DNA of 64,000 nucleotides from Trebouxia sp. TZW2008 (Eukaryota; Chlorophyta; Trebouxiophyceae; Trebouxiales; Trebouxiaceae), in assembly GCA_002118135.1 (NCBI GenBank), contig BDIU01000023.1:125296-189295 (forward strand), given 5' to 3'. The stretch's first letter is position 1. The number at the start of each line of letters is the position of its first letter. Below the pieces are notes generated by a model. The model was not told where the DNA came from and ran no database searches. It worked only from the letters and a program-made list of their open reading frames with translations. Below are positions 55,306 to 64,000 of this stretch, piece by piece. A program made the position numbers and the translations under genes.

Positions 55306-58300
55306 TCAGGTCTTCACAGAAGGCAACCAGCCATAATAGTCCCATGCTATCCTGACGCCATGAAATGTTAGTAGGTAGCAAACAATGAAGCCAATTCCAT
55401 TCCTATATACCCGCCACTGGAAATGAAACGGCATGGGGTAAAAGTGAAATATGTTAGTCACATCAAACCAGGCTGGCCCAATAGTTGATGACACAATACA
55501 GAACGCCTCAAAGATTGCTAGCAGAACCATTTCTGCAATGCTGAAGAATTTGCAGAAGCTGTATGTATCAACAACAAAGGAGATGACTGGCAGCAGGGTA
55601 TTGTTGACTGCGATGAGCCACACTAAAGTCAGTGTTGGACTCTGCATAACACAAAACGCTGTGTGATGACAATGTTTAAACAAATGCTTGGCAGATGAGA
55701 TGTATGCAGCTTAACGTGAACAAAAGCATTCCTGTATGTTTCATGCATTTCCATATGCTTTGCGCATGCACAGCAACCTCACTACAATAGCAAGCCTGGG
55801 CATTCAAGGAACCATCACAATGCAGTTGCATACTCATCAACACAACTTGTCAAGGTATCTTGGATCACGCATTGACAATGACACAACACAGCATGCAAAA
55901 GCATTGCATGAGATGCATTTGTGACAGTCAACCCCAACGGCGCGTTGCTATCATCACGTGAACCCCAACAGCGCATTGCTATCACAAGAAAGCAATGTAG
56001 AAAACAACTGCAACAACATACCATGGAAAGCAATGCATGCACTTGACTGCAGCCACACTGTCTGCTGAATATTGCACAACATGCTCCGTGCAATGTCATT
56101 TCTGTCTAAACATAATGCAAACGTAATACAAGCATAACACAAGCATAATAGAAACTCACGCTTGTATTGGGAAGCTTGTCTTGCCAGAAGTCCTGAAGCT
56201 GCAAGTACTTGATCAAGCCCAAGTACGCCATACTAGTGATGAAGATACTGAGCAGCATCATGGCGAAATTCCTGATGGTACACAGCACTTGTGGCGGCCG
56301 CTCATGGGTAAGCTCAGATGCTGGCTGCCTCAGGCTCATCACAACACCCAGACTGATGGCCACAAAGTCTATGCTAGACCTCTGCAAGCAACCAGCCAGG
56401 CTCAACAAGTACAAACTGTTTGTGATCTCAGCCTGACCAGGACATTAGGGCCAGCATGCTTTCAGCAAGCTATGGGTATGGCTTTGGCATGCCTTCCTAA
56501 GCATAACGAGCCATACTGCCATGTATGCTGATTGCCAAGCGCACATTGAGCATGATGAAGCAAGCAATTGGGCAGGCATGCATTGAGCATGTCTCGAGCG
56601 TGATTTGGGCAAGCACAACTGGCCATGCTGCCGTGTATGTTGACGCTTCAAAACACATCATGCAAGCCACATGAGTGCATGCTTGCCTCATGCCCACCAG
56701 TTGCAGTCAAGCCAAACTCAAAGGCCCTTGCTTTTGGCACATAAAGGTCAAAAGCAGTACAGGTCTGCTTAGTGTATCAGCACATCAGCAGATATAACTG
56801 CAAGTACATGGACACAAACGTGCAACACAAATATACAGCAAGGCAGTCTCAGCCACAGACAGCATGACAGGGCATGATGCAGGCTGACCTGTACCACTGA
56901 GAACTGTGATCCATCCACAGAGAGCATGACATTGACGCCAATGGACACCAGCAGCTCATATGCCACCATGAACTGCAGCAGAGAGAAAAGGATGAAATAT
57001 ATGTTCTCCATGGGCAGAGTAATACAGTAAGAATGACAGCTTTTGAGTACACTAATCAAGGACACTAATCAAGGACACTAATCAATGGCAGCTTTTGTAT
57101 CTTGGGCAGAAGAGTGTCCGGAAACATCAAGCAGCGACAGCTTACACACTCTGACACAGGTGTCCATGGGCTGATCTATGCTTTAAGCTGCCAGACCTGA
57201 ATATGCTGCAGCTGTGTGATTGTTTGACATCACCGTTTGCACGTATGCAAGGCAGTGTTGTGACCTAGGTGGGTAGAGAAGGCAGCACCAGGGATACTGT
57301 CGACAGCTCTGAGTAGTAAGTAGTGAGTGACCACTATCGATCAAGTTGGCATCAGCTCATGAAACAGCATGTGATGGGAGCAGCAGCAAGGGCATGTACC
57401 TTGATGGCCGCCAGCTTGATGACCTGGGCAGAGCGCGCCTCCAGCAACACACTGATCACACCTGCACAACCAATGACCTTGCAGCGGCTGTGTGCATTTT
57501 TGACTCAGCCAGTCAGCAAGCAGCATCAGCAGCAGCAGCATCAGCAGTGGAAGCAGCATTGAGGTGATCACTCAGCCAATGCAGCCAGCAGCAGGAGCAG
57601 CCCTAATGTCAAATTTCAGTTGACGAGCTAGCACAGAACCATCAACAGCAGCATCAGCACAAGCCGCAGCATGCGCCAACAGATTTGAGCCAAACAAGAA
57701 GCCAGCATCTTGAGTATGCATCTGCCTGTCATGACTTTACACATGCTGACTTTGGCATTATGCTCGACATGCGAGGAACATATGGTTTCATGGCAATTAA
57801 CTTGATTTTGCCCAGAATACAGCTTTTTGGAAGGTGTGGTCAACTGCTTGTCTAGGGTGCAAATCTCAGCATTGCTGCTTGAGCCTTGAAGCACTGGTCT
57901 GCGAGATCGTCATGAAAGCAATGCATCGTGCTGGGATGAGAAATTGACAGGCCGAATCTGATGAGCCAGAGCTGCTGCTGAAACAGCATACCTTCCACAG
58001 AGGCATGCTGGTCTGAGATGGCCGCAGCTGCAGAAGCGCTGCTGCTGGCAACAGCCATGCCCACATCTGCGGCTGCCAGGGCCACCAAGTCATTGATGCC
58101 ATCACCACAGTACATACATGTAGCCCCCAGACCCTGCATATGGCAGACTTGATTCAGCATGTACTGCATAACAGTGCACTGTCAGCAGTGCGCTGTGCAT
58201 AACATCTGCGGCTGCTAGGACCACCAGGTCATTGATGCCATCACTGCAGTACATGCATGCAGCCGCCAGAACCTGCACACAACAGAGGGCTTTTGGACTG

Positions 58301-61300
58301 TACAGCACTGCCTTGTGAGCTACGAAATGCTTGTCATGGCAAGCATATTTCACGTCCGATATGACGTTAGAATGAAAAGTGAGCTGTTGCACAGTCACTG
58401 TTCTTGCTGCTGTGGTTGTGATCAGGTGCAGCACAAGCTGCTGAGTCACAAAAACACTGCATAGAGAAAATATCAGCACAGTGTCAGATGGTTGCCTACA
58501 GGCAGATGTCGCTGCTCTCCTTGCAAGGTGTCATAAAGGCCCCTTGTCCCCAACAGCCTCATTACTTGCCCCTTCTGTTGCGCACGCATCCTTGCAAACA
58601 CTGCCACGCTGCTCATGACAGCATGTACTGCGGAAGGGTCTGCTTGCAGCAGCATCTGCTCGAAGGCTGGACCTGTCACACAACACTGCATGGACCCCTG
58701 CAAGCGTCAGAAGTAGCAATGGTGCACAGGGTATCTTGTGCACAGTTTGTCGCATGCCATGAGATTTGCAAACAGACACGGTCAGTTGGGGAAACAGCAG
58801 CAGTATTGAACAACACAAAGACTGTGCAGCACTGCATGGACCCCTGCAGACAGGCAGTGCCAGCAGCATCAGCAAACGGCATCCTAGCAAACATGGCCAT
58901 GCTGCTCATGACAGCCTGCACTGCTTAAGGGTCTGCTGCAGCAGCATCTCTTCAAAGGCTGGATCTGTCACACAGCACTGCACAGACTCCTGCACACATG
59001 CAGTGCCCGCAGCATGAGAAGCAGCAACAAAGGATGGTATACCCTCTAATCCAAACGTAGCAACAATCGTTGCGCTATGCAGCAAAAATGTGTAGCAATC
59101 TTTCTCAACAGTGTGCAGCTTGGCATGAAACAGGCACTGCCTGGTATGTCTGTGACTGCCCATCATGTTTCTCCTGCGGTCTTGGAAAATGCTGCCAGTG
59201 ACAAGTGCAACATCACAAGTGCGCAGAAAAGGCGTACTTGGGCCAGGCTTGTGATAGCTTCTTTGGCAGCCAGCTCCTCCACATGATCCTCACTTTGCAG
59301 CATGAACACCAAACCCTCACAGGACCCACTCGGCGGGTCCGGAACCACATCCTGTTGCGGTGACTGCACTCCTGCCGTCATATCAGGCTGCAGTAAACTT
59401 ATTGCAGAAGTGCTTTCTGGCGGTTGCTGCCGCAACTGATGCCCATGTGACTGCATTAGCCCCTTCATGTCAGGCTGCAGATGTTCCACTGCAGAACCTT
59501 TGTCTGGTGGCCGCTGCAGCACCTGCTGCTCATGCAGCTGCCGAGGCAAGGGCTGCAGCGCCAACTGCTGCTCAGGCAGCCGCTGCTGAAGTGGGTCTTG
59601 CCAAGATAAGTGCTGCTCTGAGGGCTGCTGTGGCAGCTGCTGCTTCTGCTGCTGCTCCGGCAGCTGCTGCTGCAGTGGGTGCTGCCAGGATAACTGATGC
59701 TGTGACGGCTGTTGGTGGGGTGACTGATCCTCAGAATTTTGGTTCTGAGGAGAGGACCATGGTGACACTTGCAAACCCTGCTGCTGCGACAACTGATGCT
59801 GAAGTGACTGGTGAGGTGACTGCTGCTCAGGCACCTGCTGCGGACTAAGAGAAATTGACCCGTGGTGTGATGCAGAGGGCTTGGGACTACTGCCATGTTG
59901 CTGCAGGAAAGCTGTAGTGTGATTGGCGGTGCTAGGCAGTAAGGCTTGAGAGCTGATTGGTTCTCTGTTTCCCCACAACCTGCTCATGAAATCAAAGCTG
60001 GCATCCCTGCTGTCAGCCCTGCCAGGGTTTCTGCCGCCCCGCGACCTGCTTGAAAAGTCAAAGCTAGGGTCCCTGCTGTCAGAGTTTCCAGGGTTTCTGC
60101 CAGCCCACGACCTACCCATGAAATCAAAGCTGGGGTCCCTGCTGTCGGGCTTCCCAGGGTTTCTGCCAAGCCATGGCCTGCCTGAAAACTCAAAGCTAGG
60201 GTCCCTGCCACCAGATCTGCTGAGCACTGGGTAGGCAGTAAGCCTGCTGCTTTCTGTGCTAGCATTGGAAAATATGGAAGGACGAAGGCTTTGTGCTGTG
60301 GTTTGCAGCTCAGCTTTGGCTTGCAGAATGACCAGCTTAGACCCTGAAGCAATCATGCCAACGCCTCTGGCAACTGCTATTGCAGTGTGGTGGTAGTCGC
60401 CTGTCACCATCAGCGTCCTAATTCCTCCCCTGCGTGACAGCCCAGTTTTTATTTGCAGCTGGGCTTTGGCTTGCATAATGACCAGCTGAGAACCTGAAGC
60501 TATCATGCCGACGCCTCTGGCAACTGCTGTTGCAGTGTGGTGTTAGTTGCCTGTCACCATCAAAGTCCTGATTCCGCCCCTGCATGACAGCTGAAACTTT
60601 TGCTGCACTGACTGAAGCAGCTTGCAGGTCAGCAAACATGTTACTTGACAGAAGACACTATCTTCAAGGTTTGTGATAGTTTCTCTGGACCCAGTTTGCA
60701 GGAAAACAAAGTGCACGCCCAGCAGGTCAACAAACCACAAGATCTTCAACAGCAGCACTTGGCATGTGTACAGCAATGTACTTGTTCCCGGACGCAGGTG
60801 ACGGGAGAGCACTTGCAAGCCCAGCAGGTCTACGAAACACATTTGCGGCAGCAGTACTCTGCATATGCACATTAAGGGACCTGTCTTGGAGGTTTGCAAC
60901 AGTCTCTGTGGACCCAGGTCGCAGGTCATTGAACAGCACTTGCAAAACCCAGAAGATTGAACAAGCAGTACATGTTGAAAAGCAGGTCTAGGTACTGGGG
61001 TTAATAGCAGGGCTGTGAACATCCAGCGCAACATACTCGTCTTGAAGGTTTGTGATTGTTTCTTTAGACCCAGGGCGCAGGTGATTGGACAGCACTTGCA
61101 GGCCTAGCAGGTCTAAGGGCCCACAGCGCGCCTCAGCCTGTTGCAAATCCCACTCTGCCAGCTCACTCGCTGACACACCCTGGAGCGTGCCAACAGCCAG
61201 TGCCAGAAGCCTGAAGCTCTTGCCAGCATACTCAACAAGCACCTGCAGCAGGTGCTCAGTAATGCCTTGGTCTGAAGACTAGCACTTCACTTGCCGTCAA

Positions 61301-63856
61301 ACCCTGGAGCATGCCAACAGCCAGTGCCAGCAGCCTGAAGTTTTTGCCAGCATGATCAACAAGCACCTGAAGCAGGCAGGCAGCAATGCCTACCATGGCT
61401 TGTTGACGGCAAGACATTGCACTGAGGTCTGCCAAGCAGGAAGCCCCTAATAGCAAACAATCAAGGCAGGCAGGGAAGCCAGATTGTTCTATGCAACGCT
61501 TGGTGGCATCAACCTCCAAACCAAAACTCACATAGAGATGCCTCACCCTGCTGACAATAGCCATACTGACTAGGAGCAAACCCGCACCAAACATGACTGC
61601 AGGAGTAACCAGCATGATCATCAGCTCGAGCTAGATGCCTTCTAGTGAGGGCTCACAATCCGTTCTGTTTGCATGCATTAGCGCTCAAGTGCCTGCAAAC
61701 AGCTGTACTCGAAGTCAATCGCGGCAAGATCACTAACCTCTTGGAAATGGTCTGGCAGGGTGGTGCCTTTGAGCAGGGGCTTCACTCTTGAAGGTGCGCC
61801 TTTGACAAACAGCGTTGCTGTACCAGCAGGTGCATTGTGCTCAGCAGCTATGACGCCAGACCGCATCAGAGCAGGCTCAAAGTCAAATCGCTTCAGCACG
61901 TGCAGCCGAGTGGAGGCAGTTGACTGACCAGATTTGGATTTTAGAGGAAGCGTCAACAGGTCGCGTTCCTGCATGCATCAACAGGTATTCATGTGTGCAG
62001 CACTGCCTTAGCAACAGGTTCTCAGACTAGGCTTTGTTGCCCAGCAGATCATTAATTGGAAAATTTCACAATCATGTAAGCCAGGGGAGAGCAAGTAAGT
62101 GAGCGAGCGAGCAAGCATGTGAACGGGTGAATGGTACGCATGAATACGCTTGAAAGGATGCAGTTACCAGGAAGCGCGCTTCAACAGCCTTCAGTGCCTG
62201 CTTATCGGCCACATCTCCAACCACTTGGCCCTTGCCCACCAGGGTGAGTGAGGTGCACAGGGCAGCAGCCTGCTTCAAGCTGTCTGGCCAGCGCGTTGCA
62301 GATTGCTGCAGCCCTGTGAAGCGTCCTGCCTCTACTGGCACCATACCATGAAGCTCAGGCTGCAGTCAAATGCCATATCAGCCAGGTTTGTGCTTATTGA
62401 GCCAGATACAATCAGTGAGTATTTTGAATGAGGTGCACAGCGCTGCAGCTTGCCTGAGGCTGTCTGGTCAGCGTGTTGCTGACTGCTGCAGCCCAGTGAA
62501 GCGTCCTGCCTCCACAGGCACCATGCCGTGAAGCTCAGGCTGCAGCCAGAATGCCCGCATGACCTGAATGTCTGCCTTGTATGCCAGTTGAGCACACTGG
62601 CGTTAGTAGTATCAAACACAACTCTTGCAAGCATGCGGCGGAGTGCTGCAGCCCTGGGCAGCGTCCTGCCTCCACTGGCACCATGCCATAAAGCTAAGGC
62701 TGCAGTCAAATTGCCCACATCAGCCAGATCTGTGCTTATTGAGCCAGATAGGAACAGCAAATGTTTTGAGTGAGGTGCACAGGGTAGCAGCCTGCTTGAG
62801 GCTGTCTGGCCAGCGTGTTGCTGATTGCTGTAGCCCAGCGAAACGTCCTGCCTCCGCGGCCCCATGCCGTGAAGCTCAGGCTGCAGCCAAACTGCCCACA
62901 TCAGCCAGGTCTTTGCTTTCTATATAAAATGGCCATGCTGATCACAGTAAGAAAAGCGTCTGCTAAAACCACGTGATAGACTGTTGTAGCCCTGTGAAGC
63001 GTCCTGCCTCCACGAGCACCATGCCATGAAGCTCAGGCTGCAGCCAAAACGCCCACATCAGCTAGGTTCTTGCTTGCCAACATGACAGCAGTGACAAGTA
63101 AAAGCGTGACTGCTGCTGGGGACACATTGGGTGAGATTTGTTTAGGGAAGATTTGCTCACCACACTGCCCGTCAACGTGCCAGTCTTGTCAAAGCACACA
63201 ATGCTGACATCAGCAGCCGTCTTCAGCTTGCCTGGGCTGAGCACATGGATGCCTTTGGCCCTCAGCTTGCTAGAGCAAGCTGCATTTGAACACACCATCA
63301 CTGTGGGAACGGCCACTGGCAAGGCGGCAACAGCAGTGCTGATGACTTGCACCAGGATGCTTGATGGGGGCACATGGTGCTTGGTGACCCAGGGCACCGC
63401 TGTGGCCAGAAGCAGGCAGCTCTGTAAAGCAAGAGCAAATAGGCAGAAGCGCAGCAGATCCTGCAGCATCAGAATGGATAGTCACAGAAGGTCAGTCAAC
63501 AAAGTCTTGCTGTAGTGCGTACAGTGGGAGAAGATGAACAAGCAGCAGCTGCTTCAGGTGTCAGTTGCTGCCCAAATTCACAGCACAGCACAGCACAGCA
63601 CAGCACAGCACAGCACAGCACAGCACAGCACAGCACATGGAGTTGCAAATGCGTGAAAATGCTCATCAAGCTGTCCTGCTCACTGCTGTACAAGCTGAGC
63701 AATAACTCTGTTTCTGTTTCTTTAGTGCTTGACACAGAGCTTACAGTCTGCAAATGTTGCTAAGACTCACCAGCAAGAAGGGGTCTGTGGCATAGCTCAG
63801 GTCATGGAGTGGAAAGACAATCTGGCGCAGCATTTCTCCCATTGTGGACCTCAACC
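55306..63856 (-). CDS. P5-like P-type ATPase, 5' end beyond the window
   Basis: P5 ATPases are endomembrane pumps; P5B members move polyamines. Exons on the minus strand are 63856-63771, 63421-63161, 62359-62168, 61968-61738, 61242-61037, 60429-59238, 58697-58500, 58133-57992, 57461-57400, 56972-56889, 56432-56160 and 55641-55306. They join in phase to about 1,086 residues. Landmarks are a helix with VAALPVAVPTVM, the phosphorylation motif CFDKTGTLTG, SLTLVGKGQVVGD, FVKGAPSRV, HFQEVLVEYAGKSFRLLALA, LLGLQVLSNHLRPGS, IRTLMVTGDY, VFARM, YCGDGINDLVALAAADVG and six C-terminal hydrophobic segments. The arrangement GAP..., FQEV...RLLALA and LSNHLRP fits P5 best. The position of the P5 PPALP motif reads VAALP. 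The 1.2-kb exon inserts about 330 low-complexity residues into the P domain after MVTGD. Introns hold many exon copies. P5B versus P5A is unsettled. Confidence 0.85.
57992..59010 (-). repeat. Copies of two P-type ATPase exons (GDGIND and VFARM)
   Basis: The start of exon 58133-57992 (CMYCGDGINDLVALAAADV) is copied at about 58275-58200 with a stop soon after. The first part of exon 58697-58500 (GSMQCC, AVHAVMSSVAVFARM) is copied at about 58843-58870, 58880-58920 and 58925-59003 with changed or missing parts. Only the called exons continue to usable donors in the right phase. Confidence 0.75.
59460..60230 (-). repeat. Coding repeats in the P-type ATPase: four ~26-residue units and a Gln-rich tract
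   Basis: Within exon 60429-59238, at about 59970-60215, the motif SRDPSFDF(M)xRxxxGRNPG is repeated four times (RDPSFEF, RDPSFDF, RDPSFDF, RDASFDF). At about 59480-59860 a Gln-rich tract repeats QLPEQQ, PSQHQLSWQHPLQQ and LSWQDPLQQRLPEQQ-like units. The whole block is in frame and open. Confidence 0.9.
60429..61390 (-). repeat. Serial copies of ATPase exon starts and ends around 61 kb
   Basis: The start of exon 60429 (GGIRTLMVTGDY, VARGVGMIASGS) is copied at about 60591-60460 and broken by a stop. The end of exon 61242-61037 (DLLGLQVLSNHLRPGSKETI) is copied about three times between 60960 and 60655 in increasingly diverged forms. Its start (VLVEYAGKSFRLLALAVGTL) is copied at about 61367-61262 as VLVDHAGKNFRLLALAVGML. 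This is the densest cluster of exon relics in the window. Confidence 0.8.
62240..63066 (-). repeat. Five tandem copies of an ATPase exon segment
   Basis: Segments centred near 62310, 62500, 62670, 62850 and 63020 all carry AAGCGTCCTGCCTC-like and CCATGCC(G/A)TGAAGCTCAGG sequences (plus strand). On the minus strand they encode WLQPELHGM and then VEAGRFTGLQQ. Spacing is about 170-190 bp. Only the first, 62359-62168, continues in frame through ALCTSLTLVGKGQVVGD to a donor; the others are frame-shifted. The copy at 63064-62990 keeps a longer N-terminal part (LMWAFWLQPELHGM). Confidence 0.85.
63580..63636. repeat. AGCAC pentanucleotide microsatellite
   Basis: About 11 tandem AGCAC units lie in a P-type ATPase intron, the same motif and phase as the array at 9680-9757. 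Confidence 0.9.
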
Positions 63857-64000
63857 CTGTCAGACATGCATACAAGCTGAACTTGGAATGTGCAGAGGCA
63901 GATTGGACCTGTCTGTGCAACGCAGCTCACATACTTTGATGCACAGAGCACAGCAGAGTCAAGTCCCAGCCTGTCTGCTAGATGTGCACACATTGCTGGT
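63857..64000 (-). other. Right edge, ATPase intron and possible partial exon
   Basis: A GTATGT donor-like site on the minus strand near 63937 suggests that an upstream ATPase exon ends here, but its frame did not match the next exon, so it is not called. The rest of the ATPase N-terminus lies beyond the window. Confidence 0.3.

Noticed and set aside
59360..59848. 162-codon Ala-rich plus-strand frame
   Set aside because: It is antisense to the Gln-rich ATPase exon; CTG/CAG-rich DNA gives open Ala frames on the other strand.
62332..62901. 189-codon minus-strand frame through the five-copy array
   Set aside because: It crosses several array units in a frame that does not match the conserved ATPase reading and is kept open only by the repeated unit.
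1..64000. CRISPR arrays, operons, integrases or bacterial defence systems
   Set aside because: The window is intron-rich nuclear DNA; the direct repeats are exon duplicates or microsatellites without CRISPR spacing, and no prokaryotic genes were seen.

Overview
The window is nuclear DNA of a eukaryote, most likely a green alga. The genes are split by many GT–AG introns with small exons. Several products have close plant or algal relatives: a RIC1 exchange-factor subunit, a plant-type PP2C, a plastid ADP-glucose pyrophosphorylase relative and a RAP-domain protein. They sit beside an axonemal dynein intermediate chain, which land plants without motile sperm lack. A flagellated chlorophyte (perhaps Trebouxiophyceae) fits best; the lineage is inference. 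Exon borders were set by hand from splice sites, reading-phase continuity and remembered family conservation.

Layout, left to right. 0.2–6.3 kb (+): axonemal dynein intermediate chain of the DNAI4/WDR78/IC138 type. 6.4–7.2 kb (-): V-ATPase subunit c'', tail-to-tail with the dynein gene and head-to-head with the next gene. 7.7–25.1 kb (+): a very long RIC1 gene. 26.1–30.1 kb (+): an F-box/LRR/ankyrin protein. 31.0–34.5 kb (+): PP2C phosphatase. 35.3–38.9 kb (-): an unrecognised spliced gene. 39.4–41.4 kb (+): RAP-domain protein. 43.8–45.4 kb (-): RING-finger protein, divergent from a histidine-phosphatase gene at 45.6–46.8 kb (+). 48.8–53.8 kb (+): ADP-glucose pyrophosphorylase-like protein with altered active-site motifs. 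55.3–63.9 kb (-): P5-like P-type ATPase, whose 5' end lies beyond the window.

The genes do not form one pathway. RIC1 (Golgi Rab activation), V-ATPase c'' (endomembrane acidification) and the P5-like ATPase (endomembrane transport) all act in the endomembrane system. The AGPase-like protein belongs to plastid starch metabolism, and the dynein chain to the flagellum.

The most striking feature runs through nearly every gene. Introns carry one to four diverged tandem copies of the adjacent exon or exon end, often with one splice site kept and with stops or frameshifts inside. More than twenty such clusters are visible, including an exact 4 x 162-bp array in RIC1 and a five-copy array in the ATPase gene. 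One RIC1 intron also holds three tandem long-hairpin units.
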